From Pseudeuparius sepicola (Eukaryota; Arthropoda; Insecta; Coleoptera; Anthribidae), in the NCBI GenBank assembly GCA_963920635.1, contig OY987298.1, positions 68,469,949 through 68,533,948 on the forward strand: DNA of 64,000 nt, given 5' to 3'. The position numbers were made by a program, and so were the translations under genes. Under the pieces are notes generated by a model. It was not told where the DNA came from. It saw only the letters and a program-made list of their open reading frames with translations, and ran no database searches. Of this stretch, positions 22,935 to 34,110 are shown piece by piece. Every line of letters starts with the position of its first letter. Position 1 is the first letter of the stretch.

Positions 22935-23579
22935 CAGGGTGATCATTTTTATACGCCCAGCCTCTCTTAGTGGAAAACGGTCGAAGATATGGAGATATTA
23001 TATATGGGAGATGATATAGGGTGTATAAAGGAATAAATTGGCCCCATGTAGCGACTCTCTGCTAATACGACGCTAGGCATCGCGTTGCGGCGCCAAGAAA
23101 TATTTTTCCCACCAACATACCATTTTTGTTACATCATTCAAAATCCCTTAGGGTAGTTTATTCATTTACACACTGCCCTAAAAAAGGGTAAAAACTAACA
23201 ACCCTTATTAATTTTTTTTCTCGAATTTTTTTGTGGGTCATTTTTACGTATAACAAAAATATGATTTGTGTAGCCCTTTTATTATGGACCTATCATTTTG
23301 GGCATCTACTGTAACTTTTTTTTTTATCCCGAAGCTGAATTGTTGTTACCTGATATTTTTGTTTTTTTAATGTTCAATAATAGTACATTATACACTTAGG
23401 TTGAGAAGTGAGCCAATATTTACCGAGCATTTTTATATCCTGAGGCACGTAGCGCCGAACACCTGCCGAACACCCCTTTAAAGTATTTACTATACATTCT
23501 GACTCACCCTGTATAATATCTCCATATCTTTGACCGTGTTCCACCAAGAGAGGCTGGGCCTCTAAAAATGATCACCCTG
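22935..23579. mobile_element. TA-flanked TIR element, CAGGGTGATCATTTTTA termini
   Basis: Left CAGGGTGATCATTTTTATAC with CCAGCCTCTCTTAGTGG pairs with the right end CCACCAAGAGAGGCTGG, then AAAAATGATCACCCTG, TA on both sides. The arms are about 75 bp and the interior is not coding. Confidence 0.8.
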
Positions 23580-23638
23580 TACTTTTTTTTGTAGGAAAAA
23601 ATCAAACTTAAAATTTTTATAAATGGTATTTTCAAGTA

Positions 23639-24535
23639 CAGGGTGGTTCATTATAAATTGACACCCCCCTTAACTTGCTAGTTTTTGAGGTTAGAAAAAA
23701 AGTTTTTTACAAAAGTTTTAGATACTAATACAAAGTTTTTTGTGACGCTATTGGACCGTGTACAGTTGTGTTCTAGAAAGCCGTGGCAGACATAACTTAT
23801 GTTTTTTTAAATGGAACACCCTATATATTTTTGCATTTTTGAAATCTGCTCATCAAGGCAATTAAAATGATATTAAACTTTGTGGCATTATCTTTTTCCG
23901 TTTTTGAAAAATTTTGTTTTCAAATTTTATACTAAATTTATTTAACTCGAATTTATGGATCTCGTGATAAAGATAGACGATCAATGTAATAACGAAAAAT
24001 ATTTGTTTTAAACAAGAGAGTAATATAGTGAAACTCCAAAATGTTTAGGAGCCTTTTCAAATTTTACTGATTATATTCTAGCGAGTATTCTAGAAATAAA
24101 GAATTTCAGGAAAATCGTAAAAGCTCCTAAACATTTTGGAAGTTTCACTACGTTACTCTCTTGTTTAAAACAAATATTTTTCGTTATTACATTGATCGTC
24201 TATCTTCATTACGAGATCCATAAATTCGAGTTAAATAAATTTAGTATAAAATTTAAAAACGGAATTTTTCAAAAACGGAAAAAGATAATGCCACAAAGTT
24301 TAATATCATTTTGATTGCCTTGATGAGCAGATTTCAAAAATGCAAAAATATATAGGGTGTTCCATTTAAAAAAACATAAGTTATGTCTGCCACGGCTTTC
24401 TAGAACACACTGTACACGGTCCAATAGTGTCACAAAAAACTTTGTATTTATCTAAAACTTTTGTCAAAAACTTTTTTTTCTAACCTCAAAAACTAACAAG
24501 TTAAGGGGCGTGTCAATTTATAATGAACCACCTTG
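23639..24535. mobile_element. Near-complete palindrome, TA-flanked, CAGGGTGGTTCATTATA termini
   Basis: Arms of about 430 bp pair almost without mismatch around a loop near 24060-24120. Examples are GAACACCCTATATATTT versus its reverse at 24350 and TGATCGTCTATCTTCATTAC versus its reverse at 23960. The right terminus has one substitution (CCTTGTA). Such a long inverted repeat would form double-stranded RNA if transcribed. Confidence 0.85.
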
Positions 24536-25312
24536 TACAAGGGCAACTAAGAGTAGCCAATAAAGTGGGGTGCCTTTTTGGCATTTGGAATGGGAAAAAT
24601 TTTAAAATGAAAATTTTATATCTAAATATAGACATCGCGATTTTTGGGAAAAACAGATGGAGCCGCAAAATTGACGAAGTTATATTTAAAATGTTTGCTC
24701 CCGGAATTGGTAGATCCGACCACAACACATCTTAGAGGCACAAAGAGGAAAAGAAAAAAGTAATAGAAATCCAAAATACCATATAGATATAGCATAACCT
24801 ACCTACCTACCTACTGTGGAAATAATAATTTATTGAAACACTGTTCTACTTTGGCTGTTTGATTGATAGGAATAATAATTTCATGTCAGAAAAAATTGTA
24901 AAAAGTTATAAAAAAATTTCTTTCCAATTCAGTGCACTTATCAGAAAAACAATGATTATTGCATACAAAATATCGAAATATACAGACAAAACTTATGTTT
25001 TTTTTTTATTAATTTCTATAACCCAATTTTCCGCAAGGCACTGAAGAAAAAACAGGGTTAGTAAATAACAAAAAAGACTCGAAAATATACTTTCGGAATT
25101 CGTACAAATAGGGGTATGTGTTTAATATTTATATGTGTTTAATATTTATATTTTTTCAACAATAGCACAACAAATACAAAAACCGAGTCAACAACAAAAC
25201 GCCATGAAGTAGTCAGGTTGCAGCCCTACAACTTTTGTATTTGATATTTTTTTCTAAGTTGATAAATAAAAAAGTTATGAAGTGGCCTAATTTCGCGGAA
25301 TCACCCTGTACA

Positions 25313-25545
25313 CCGGCGCCCTTCCCACCGACCGATTCAGCTCTCGGCTGCCTGGCGATTTGACTTGCTCGGGTCCGAAAAAACGTCGTCCGTCGTCCGA
25401 CACCGTTCCTCGCGCTTACGGGCTGCTGGTGAGAGGGGAAGAGACGAGAGTGCGTGGTGAGGGGTGACTAGAGAAGAATATTCCTGAGATTCCAGCCGGT
25501 CGTCGCGACCGTTAATTTTAGATCTTGTCTGCGCGGTCATGACTC
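25313..25545. other. GC- and CpG-rich island of unknown origin
   Basis: Dense in CG (GTCCGAAAAAACGTCGTCCG, CCGGTCGTCGCGACCG) inside otherwise AT-rich DNA. It lies between the end of a TA-CAGGGTG-type repeat (25310) and the P-like exon at 25546. No reading frame is convincing. It could be a gene or retroelement promoter/5' UTR, or a captured fragment. Confidence 0.4.
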
Positions 25546-25749
25546 TTAAAGAAAAAATGTCTCATATCGGAGTCATCAGAATCCACAATAAAGGTAAAAG
25601 TGTTTTTGCCCTAGAGTGTTGTCATGTAATAATTCAAATGTAGGTATCTCTCAACCAATTACACTGTACAGGGTAGTCGAAATTGGAAGCTTTTGGGTTT
25701 TTTTTTTCTCCTATTTGCCGAAAATATAAATATTTTCATTTCATTACAG

Positions 25750-26160
25750 GTATCAGTTTCGGGACCTGGCGTAGACGTCTTTGAAAGATTATTAAAAGGA
25801 CCTTCCACGCAAAGTATAATAATTCAAGATTCAAGTTTAAGGTCATTTGCACTGACATTGGCATTTTATTCAGCTAAGGCATATAATTTTGTGAGAAACT
25901 CTTTTAACCGTTCCTTACCGCATATAGAAACCTTGTCTAAATGGTACAGATCAATCGATGGCAGTCGAGGATTCACCAACGAAGCTCTTACAGCTTTAAC
26001 TTTAAAACAAAAAGAGTCATTCAAGTCTTTGCTATGTAATCTTGTCGGATGAGATGTCAGTAAGGCGGCAGGTTGACTGCACAGGACAGAAATTTATCGG
26101 ATACGTATATATTGGTACCAATATCGATGAAAATACTCTTGCTGAGGCCAGGGAACCATT
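25750..26160 (+). pseudogene. P-like transposase core exon
   Basis: After ATTACAG the frame reads VSVSGPGVDVFERLLKGPS, then LRSFALTLAFYSAKAYNFVR, then LPHIETLSKWYRSIDG and GFTNEALTAL, all typical of P/THAP9 transposases. The frame breaks near 26043. Restoring register (2 bp fewer than the copy at 38675) brings in DEMSVRRQVD and FIGYVYIGTNIDEN. The Asp of DEM probably corresponds to the first catalytic acid. The sequence dies out after about 26180. Confidence 0.85.
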
Positions 26161-26179
26161 AGTGTTTATGATCGTGGCT

Positions 26180-27440
26180 TGAAATGGCTTTATTATCAAT
26201 TTAATAATAATAATTCTCACCCTCACAGTACCTGTACCCCAAAAGCACATTAATGCTAGTGCAGAGGAGGGGAGCAATTACTAGGTATTATTTCGTCTTC
26301 ATTGCCTTTTGCAAAATATAATAATTAAAAATCACAAAAAAGATATAAAATCAGAAACATATTAAATTTTATGTTGAAATAATAAATTAATTTTTAGTTA
26401 AGTAAATAATATTGATAATTATAATTAATTACATGATATATTTTCACAACAGATATTTCCTCAGAACAAAATGGCAAAAAGAGACTTGCATCTAAACAAT
26501 TTTTTTGGATATTAGATTGATACAGGAATTTGTTTTATTCCCATATCGTAAAATAATTGCTAACTAATTTCCAGTATTTTGCACAATAACATTATAAAAC
26601 ATTGTTATTATGATGCCAGTTAAAAAATCCTTCGTAATATATTGCTTACCTTCGTCACAGAAAAACAGCAAGCGCTTGCTGTTTTTCTGTGCCTTTGCGG
26701 AACCAATGATCTGTATAATATGTTATATTATGTTATATTCGCTGTATTTTATATCCGCAATAGTTTTTCTAAATAAACGATTGTAAAAGTAACAGTAAGT
26801 GTTTCTTATTTCCTATTTTTACTGAAAAAATTAATATGTTGTAATATTAAAGTCAAAATATTATCTAAAAATTTTTTAATGATAATTCGGTTTATTTTGC
26901 GTATATTATAGGTTAATGCCTAGATATACTCCAACCAGTATAACAAAAATCATAAAAATATAATGTTTGTTCCCAACTAATTTTATTATTTTTCAAAAAT
27001 CTTTCGCCACTGGCGTATTAAATATCTGGTCGGAATTGTGTCAACCACAAAATATTAGGTTAGGTGTCAACCTGGGCCGCGATGCTCGGAGTCGGAATTA
27101 TGAAGTTCTCTCTCTCTTTTTTCTCTCTCGCACTCATAGCAATGTTTGATTCACAACAAAAGCCTATTCAACAATGAATGGTTGAGTCTCCCTTGTTCAT
27201 AAATCTATGATTGTGCTGCTATAGGTAACAATTTTGCAATGTACGAAAAGTTAAATGGGATTTATTGGCCGGGTTTTCAATATTTGGTAACTTTTGACGG
27301 GCGATGGCTCCGAGTCTGACGTTTGATGTTTACATCTCACCAAGGCCTACTTACTGAAAAAATCTTAGAATAATGGACTACTTCAGTGCCGATTTCTGTG
27401 CTTTTAATGACGATTTTGAGACACTTCACTGCCGATTTCA
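26180..27440. other. Unassigned region after the P-like remnant
   Basis: 26246-26310 gives an old coding-like stretch (AEEGSNY, then SLPFA after a stop) resembling the one at 62554-62835. The rest is AT-rich and unassigned apart from the palindrome at 26656. Confidence 0.3.
26656..26691. repeat. Perfect 36-bp palindrome
   Basis: CACAGAAAAACAGCAAGC is followed with no spacer by its exact reverse complement. The AGCAAGC..GCTTGC centre echoes the inverted repeat at 10658-10815. No flanking duplication was recognised. Confidence 0.9.
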
Positions 27441-27681
27441 AGAAAAAGTTACATAAAACCGCGTTTTTACTTTTCCTATATATGAAAAGGTAACTGAGAT
27501 AGCCAAAAATGGCCAATTTTCAATTTCGCCCTGTATCTTAAAAACGAAGGAGGCTATGAAAATTTTGTTTGAGGCATCTTTCATTTCATAAAAAAGTAGC
27601 AAACTGTTGCGAAAATGGCAAGTCTCTATCTCTAAAAATAAGGGAGATAGTTTGCAAAAGTGTCGAAAATGGGACACCCTG
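27441..27681. mobile_element. One end of a TA-CAGGGTGTCCC repeat
   Basis: Read in reverse, the block starts TA-CAGGGTGTCCCATTTTCG and continues for about 240 bp, with an internal ATACAGGGCG. The opposite terminus is not present, so this is a truncated copy. Confidence 0.55.
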
Positions 27682-27785
27682 TACATGTGTAAGAATATAG
27701 CCAAAATAAGAGATCAACCAAATAGAAAAGATATAAAGCTGCTACCTTATAGGCTTTAAAGATGTGCTTTTAGGTAACATTATTA

Positions 27786-28050
27786 AATGGCGTTGTAGCC
27801 CAGAGGTAAGCATGTCGAATTAGTAAACAGTTTGTTGCTGGATCTAATCCTCCTGTTGGTGTTTTTATTATTATCCCAAGTTTGATATATATGTCACATC
27901 ATGACTTCACTGATGACATAAAATGATATCGGGGAGCTTTGACATTGTGACGTTAATTTAACAAACCAGTGACGTGAATCCTTTGGTGGTAATGATGTAA
28001 AAAATGACCAAAAAGCTGTCATAATGACGTCAGTTTCCTAGCTGGGTATC
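27786..28050 (+). repeat. Candidate tRNA-derived SINE
   Basis: GTAGCCCAGAGGTAAGC fits a pol III A box and GGATCTAATCC fits a B box, 46 bp apart, as in a tRNA-like head. A body with several TGACGT/TGACATCA words follows. No A-tail or target duplication was pinned down, so the right end is approximate. Confidence 0.45.
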
Positions 28051-28667
28051 TGTATTGTGGTTTAAGTTGTTTTTAAACCAACTCATCAATTTATTGGTCC
28101 AGGAATTGAAATACTGGCATGGCGTTTAATTTACAGAATAGGGACTATATTTTTATCAAATTGTATTCTAAAATTATTGCAGAGATGCCAACAGAGTGCA
28201 TTTTGCTATTGACAGCAACTGAGAGCTAATTTTAATATTTTTCTGTATTTTGTGCTTTCAGTTTACTTGGTTTAAATGGTAACTAAGAGAGCCCCCCCCC
28301 TTGTCACAAAGAAAATGAAGTACCTATATCTGAACAAAATCTCAAAACTTTATTTAAAAAGCAAAACCCTTGGAAAAACCTGTATTAAAATATAAAAACA
28401 ATACTAAAAAAATGAGAATAAGAAATCACCTCAGAAAACACTGTCCCTAAAAACAAAAACATTGCTCCTCGCATTGTCCTGATCAAAAGAGAAAGTTATA
28501 CCTTTTAGTGAAAAACATAACCCATAACTTATAGCAGACAGAAGTCATGTTTAAGTGTATAATTGGTAAATGACTAGAGTGATGAAAAAATTACATCATT
28601 ATGACAGGTTTCGGCGAAGGTTTCCCCTTAGTTTTCCAAAGATATCATAGAAAACATTTATTTTAAA

Positions 28668-29120
28668 GAAAAAGCCCTTCGTAATGTTAGATTGTACAAG
28701 TTAAACTATTATAAGAAAAAGTATGAAAGCCTCCATGGTTTAGTCAAGGCACAGATTAAGAATGCATATAAACATTATATGTCGCAGGCTGAAAGTAACA
28801 TTAATGTTGACGTCTAGGTTTGGTCATATGTTCGAGGAACGCGAGGAACGCTTATTCCGTGTGCTATGTCTAAAGGTGACCAAGAGCTTACCGATACTCA
28901 GGATATAGTCAATTCATTCGCAGTTTTCTTTTGGGACGTTTATAGGATGTCAAGCGCACAGGCACATCAAGTTCCTACTGCTAAGACATCCAATTTGCTT
29001 TATATTCCGAAAATTACATCAAAGCAGTGGTTCGTGCGAGTAAAAAATTAAAAACAAAATGACCACAGGAGTGGATGGTGTGCCAAGCTTCATTATCAAA
29101 GATTGTATCCAGGTGATAGT
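28668..29120 (+). pseudogene. LINE pol fragment (pre-RT to RT start)
   Basis: With frame changes it reads NVRLYKLNYYKKKYESLHGL, then KAQIKNAYKHYMSQAESN, then WSYVRGTRN, then GDQELTDTQDIVNSFAVFF, and ends MTTGVDGVPSFIIKDCI. This follows the order between endonuclease and RT of Jockey/CR1-like LINEs; the last motif begins the RT domain. It has multiple frameshifts and stops and is truncated at both ends. Confidence 0.8.
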
Positions 29121-31684
29121 AACCAGGTGTACAAAATTTGAAAGTGTTTGATTTTTTGATTTTTTCTTGTTTTTCTTCGATTAAATAATTTTCTGTAGGT
29201 AGTACGACAAAAATGTTTAAATAAAAATTACTCGGAGTAGGAAACTGTGTATGATAAAAACAAATTTGACAAGCCTGGGCCTTCTTCCTAATATTTTCCT
29301 AATATTTTCCAAAATACAAAGTCTGAGTTACGTTATACAGTGTGTCTCTGGATTGAGTTCAAATAAGGTGTAAATAACAAAAAAAAATCGATTTGAAATT
29401 TGAGCTTCTGGGGATCAGCCCTGCTTGGTTTGAAACTAATTTGCGAGCTAATTTGTGATATAATTTTAGTTTCGAAAAATCAGGTAGGCCTTGGAAATTA
29501 TGAAGAAATTTTCCACATCAGTAAAGTGCCGTTTTTGTAGGCTTTACGACAAAATGTTATTAAGGAAACTTGTTCAGAATGCAAAACCGAGTAGGTTTGC
29601 GAAATTTGGAAAGTCTAGACCTACCTTGATTTTTTTTGCATTTTTCCCACTTTTTTTTAGAAAAGTTCGCTTTTTGTAGGATTTACAGCAAAATGTTATT
29701 AAGAAAATTTGTTCACAATGAAAATCTGTATAGGTATGAAAAATTTCAAAAGTCTAGATCTAGAAGAAAACGCCACTTAATGAGCAAATAACTTGTAAAA
29801 TAATAAAGTTATAAAATACATTCATAAAGCAAGGTTGTAGATAACTTTTTAAACTACAACTTTTATCAGTGTTTTTCCTTTGTTAAAAATACGAAACCAT
29901 CCCTATTGCGAGCTCTATAACGGGGGTCCAAGTGTGATATTTTGGTTGAATACTCAGGAAACAAAGAATAACCTTAAAAAAATATTTTCACGCAATTTTC
30001 ATTTGAAAATTATATCGTTACTGGACTACAAGAGCCAGGGCCCCCATGCAGGATTCTGCACCGGGACCCCAAAACCTCTAGCTACGCTACTGGGAGTAAC
30101 ACGAACTTTAAATATAAATATATATCTGCATTAGCAAATCTCGGCGACACTGACTTTCCTTTGAGCAAAAGCCTTTAAAACTATCTATTTTCTCCACTAA
30201 TATTTACGAAAATTGCATTACATTGGTAATAGCAGTTATGTATAGAATAATAATAAAAGAGCAAAATAGCACCTACGAATGTTCATACCTACGTCTCAAC
30301 TCCCGTCCTTGTCTTACTCATGAATATAAGTACGATGGATATCGGTCGTATATTGGGTTGTGACGTAGATATGGACATTCGTTGAACAGAGTTTACCTAC
30401 CTAATTATCTAAAAATCACCCAATGTTTAAAATTAATAGTCGATATTGAAATTGAAAGAAAATAAAGGTTGCAAAAGTTTTTTCAAATATAATCATAAAA
30501 TTGTATATTCTTAGTAAAACTATATTAATAACTCTAATATTTTCTAGCAGATTTTGTATTATTTTTTATGTAAAACATTTCAAAAAAGTCTATTTTTTAT
30601 TTACTCTATGACCATACGCCATTTATTTCATTTTGTTGGCTTCTAAGATTGTATTAACACCTAGGTGTAGAAATAGTTCCTTAGTTGTGTGCCAAGGCAC
30701 TGAAGTTAAATTTTGTATAATGAACATGGAATTTAGTTGCCGACGCCTGGTAGGGCAAGACAAATGCGAGTTTTGATTTTGAAGTATCGATTTTTAGTGG
30801 AATTTTTTACATAAACCTTATTTTTTAATCATAAATAAAAAATATACATGGGCCATTCAAAAAAAAGTGTATTTAAGGACGGCAGTCCACCCATTGCTTC
30901 TGCACTTTCTATATTGCCATGCTTTTGTCTTTGCCTTGCTACATTGAGCCATGGGCGAGGGGGTAACCATGACAATATTAGGCATACAAACATTTCCAAG
31001 TATTGTCCACTATTATCCAAACATCCAAATATTTCCAAAATATATCTAATTATATCCAGACATATCCAAATATTTCCAATATTTTTATGCATTTCCACAG
31101 AAATATATACCTATTTTGTGGAGTTGTCAGCCCAGGGGCAGATTGGCCCATCTGGACACCGGGAAAAATCCCGGTGGACTGAACCGTATTAGTCCGAGTG
31201 GCTACTCCATAATATTACATCAACTAACGAGAGAAAATCTGTCGGCTTTCACAATAAATAAACATTAACAGTCGAAAAGCAAACCCTCTTACACTTCAAT
31301 CCAGCCACCACTCGAGCCACCACTTCTGCCATTTTTCTGTTGGGGGGCTGGGTAGAGGTTGAGAGCAACAAATTCGGGGCTTTTAGCGAGGCTTTTAGGG
31401 GGACTAGGGATCACAGTAGATGAGATTTAAACAACAAAATTGATTATGGTTTGAGCCAGCCACCACTTTCCTACTTTTTTTAATGGAACGGCCGACATAT
31501 ATAAAAGTCGCTATGTCTTGCACCCTCATTGATGGATTGAGTCCCGTGACACATAACCTTATTTTTACCGTCCGATGGATGATGAATCAGCTTGTTTACC
31601 AAGTCGATTCAGACCTATCTTGTCTCATATTTTATATTGCGTATGCCCTCCTTTTTCGGCCATGGGCGCTGCGGTATGAAAAAT
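29121..31684. other. Diverged repeats, no gene
   Basis: 29515-29760 holds two tandem, diverged copies of a segment also found inside the 15352-16508 element (GTTATTAAGGAAA, then GTCTAGACCTACCTTGATTTT). 30020-30100 ends with GCTACGCTACTGGG, like the tip of the 59036 MITE family. 31030-31090 contains a TATCCAAATATTTCC-type simple repeat. No coding region is supported. Confidence 0.4.
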
Positions 31685-31850
31685 GAAGTGGTAATTATTT
31701 CCAACGGTGTAACCCACTCCCCGATTTTTTTGAAATTTTGGCTACTCCCCGACATTCAGCACGGCGCCGAATGTCGGGGGGGGGGGGGGGGTAGCCAAAA
31801 TTTCAAGAAAATCGGGGGTGGGTTACACCATTGGAAATGATTATCACTTC
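31685..31850. repeat. Palindrome with a long G run
   Basis: GAAGTGGTAATTATTTCCAA, then CCCGATTTTTTTGAAATTTTGGCTAC, is matched in reverse by the right half, with a run of about 16 G in one arm near 31777-31791. A relative of its core is in the foldback at 49565-49990. Confidence 0.8.
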
Positions 31851-32188
31851 TTTTTTCGTAAGGCAGTGTGCATTGCTGCCGACTGCCACAATATGGTGTG
31901 AATGCCCCCTCCTTTTTTTATACGGCAGCGCCTATCCCCCAAAAAGGAGGGAATACACTCCTTATTGCAAAGATGCTTGAGAAAAATGCACTTCCGACGT
32001 ATCTAAATAAGTTTATGTACGTCCAAAGAAGTTACGTGACTCATCAACCCGCCAATGAGAGCGTAAGACGTATACCGACTTTTATATACGTCAGACGTAT
32101 AAATAGCCACTGCCTTTTTTAATTGCCATTTTATTTTGTTCATCCATTCTATTTTTAAAAGCTGTTATTCGAACGGTCATCATCTGTA

Positions 32189-33282
32189 CAGGGTGTTCCC
32201 GTATATTTTGACTCACTCCTAGAGCCTTTATTTCTAGAGTTAGAAAAAAATTACTTAAATGAAAGTTGTAGGGTTTTTTCTGAACCGCTAGGATCTGTTA
32301 CTAGATAAAACAAATGAGCGCCGCAAATTTATGAAAAAATATAAACTTACTTTTTTTAATGGAATTGAATTGCACGCATTTTTCCGATTTCAACAATATA
32401 AATATGTTATATGTTTGCTCTAAGCATTCGCATGAGATTCCAAATTGCAGATAAATACCATCTTTATATTTAATTAAGGTAGCCATGGAAAAACATTTCA
32501 ACTTAGACAAGAGCATTCCTATAGTAAAATTATTTTAAGAAGTCCTTACTGGGACTGTCAATTGGTAATTTCGATACCCTAAGTTGGCATCAATGCAGCA
32601 AAAAAATGCAACCGGGTCATAAGTCCAGGTCAGTAATGAGCCCATTTGCACAATGAATAACTACTAATAACACGAACAAGAACAACATTGATAACGGTAA
32701 AACTCACGAAACGTACAAAACACAAAACCCGCGAATATTTTCACTGCCTAACGTTTGAACCCTTTTGAACGATCCCGAAAACCTTCACTGTCACTTTCAC
32801 AACACCAAAACAAAATTTGCCTGAGTAGCTGTCACAAGTAGCTGATTATACCAAAATACCAAAATCAATGTGTTTCCATTGACGTTTGAAATTATTATTA
32901 AAATGAGTTGTAGTTACAGTTATTTTTATTTGCAGCAGTATAATCGTGATTACAATAGGGTTTTTATTTTATTATGTTGTTTTTTCCTATCACGTAGGTA
33001 ACTTTTATCATCATAAATCAATGAGTGATGTCATTAACTGGTTGAGGCAAATATACCAATGTTATACCCATGGTAAACAGAAAATTCCTAGGGATTTTGT
33101 GGAGAATGTCATATTATGACAAAATCGGGACTTCTTACAGTAATCGGGGTTATATGGTATATCAATCCATTATTTTTGGGACAATACACCGTGGTACCCT
33201 ACAACTTTCATTTGAGTAATTTTTTCTATCTCGAAAAATAAAGGCTCTACGGGTGGGTCAAAATACATACGGGAACACCCTG
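32189..33282. mobile_element. TA-flanked TIR element, CAGGGTGTTCCCGTAT termini, with insertion
   Basis: Left CAGGGTGTTCCCGTATATTT and right ATACGGGAACACCCTG are inverted, TA on both sides. The arms share AAATGAAAGTTGTAGGG. The family member at 50024-50784 lacks the segment 32521-33160, so that roughly 640-bp stretch appears to be a secondary insertion, possibly with TAAGAAGTCC-type ends. Confidence 0.8.
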
Positions 33283-33777
33283 TACTGTTTGCGTATGTTT
33301 TGCAATAAATCTATTTTGTTATTCCCTCGCACCAGTTTCGCACTCGAAGTGCAGAAAATCGTGCGGTGTCCAGAAACTGGTGGATATTTTCACACTCATT
33401 TGCTTTGGTTCTTGGCCTTCTCGAATTTGTCAAGAACCTACCTGTCTGAATTAGGATGTGTAACGCCCTGTATCCTAACCATCTTGCCAGGGGAGACCCC
33501 ATCAGAAATTTCTCCATTGTAAGGAATTTCCTGAAATCAAAATAACTTAAGTAGGTACCTATCTGCATAAATATAAATAATTTCAATACAATCCTGCTGT
33601 CTTGAAATTACAAGCGCATTACCGCATCTATAAAAATAACTTAATCACGCAATCTTATTATAAGAAATAAATAATAAAATAATTGGCCTAAAAATAATAG
33701 GTATACCTATTTCTACCGAATATCTTTACACATACTATTAAGTATTACTCATTACTAGGTACTTATTTTATACTTAC
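33283..33777. other. Spacer, no gene
   Basis: The open frames here are unconvincing. CCCTGTATCCTAAC near 33470 resembles a CAGGG-type terminus. Nothing else is supported. Confidence 0.3.
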
Positions 33778-33801
33778 AGGTTTAACTATTGGAGATGCCA
33801 T
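33778..33801 (-). CDS. Candidate first coding exon of the galectin gene (MASPIVKP)
   Basis: On the minus strand, ATGGCATCTCCAATAGTTAAACCT is followed at once by GTAAGTAT, a near-perfect donor, after exactly eight codons (phase 0). Insect galectins often begin with a short MA(S)P-type leader before the Pro-rich first CRD strand, so it would suit the gene at 14155-890. The link is inferred. The exon needed between them (entering in phase 0, leaving in phase 2) was not located, and the distance is 19.6 kb. Confidence 0.4.
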
Positions 33802-34110
33802 GTTGAGGTAGTTATATCCCGTATATCCTGTGGAGAAGTTGTTTTTTCTGGAAATCCCAAATAATCCCAATAAGATCAAAACCACAAAATATATAGGTTA
33901 ATCAAAACCACAAAATATATAGGTTAATAAAAACAATAAGTACACAACTTCACAGCACACCAATCACCAATCCAAAATATGCGGGATTAAGGGATTAGCT
34001 TTTAGCTTAGCACTTAGCAGATCGCTCTCTAGAGCTAGAGAGAGAGACAACGTGTACGCGCACCAGAGAAATGGAGGAGGTTTCTCTGACGAGCACCCAG
34101 TAGAATGACC
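33802..34110 (-). promoter_or_regulatory. Putative 5' UTR and promoter of the minus-strand gene
   Basis: Upstream of the candidate ATG lie a duplicated AACCACAAAATATATAGGTTA (33879-33925), GAGAGA/CTCTCT clusters around 34025-34050 (GAF-type sites in insects) and GTGTACGCGCACC. No TATA box is convincing. The assignment depends on the exon call at 33801. Confidence 0.3.

Larger units (their letters stand above)
19880..26180 (+). pseudogene. Decayed P-element-like (THAP9-like) transposase gene
   Basis: Separate plus-strand exons in the right order encode the parts of a P/THAP9-type transposase. These are a THAP zinc finger (to 19965 and 20109-20310), linker exons (20385-20450, 21084-21163), a coiled coil (from 21320), a short exon (about 25546-25593, LISESSESTIK) and the start of the RNase H-like core (25750-26160). 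Introns at each step have GT-AG ends and matching phases. P transposases bind DNA with the THAP domain and cut and paste the element. There is a frameshift in the THAP domain, an early TAA in the linker and a 2-bp deletion before DEM. The C-terminal half is missing and several MITEs sit in the big intron. It cannot make transposase. Confidence 0.82.

Noticed and set aside
25541..25593. Start of a new plus-strand gene (MTLKEKMSHIGVIRI with donor)
   Set aside because: The ATG frame ends in the wrong phase for the next exon, while the other frame gives LISESSESTIK, which joins the P-like core exactly.
30829..31192. Overlapping 89- and 114-codon frames on both strands
   Set aside because: Covers a TATCCAAATATTTCC-like simple repeat; low-complexity chance frames.
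31130..31200. CAGGGGCAGATTGGCCCATCTGG as a transposon end
   Set aside because: No partner terminus or duplication was found nearby.
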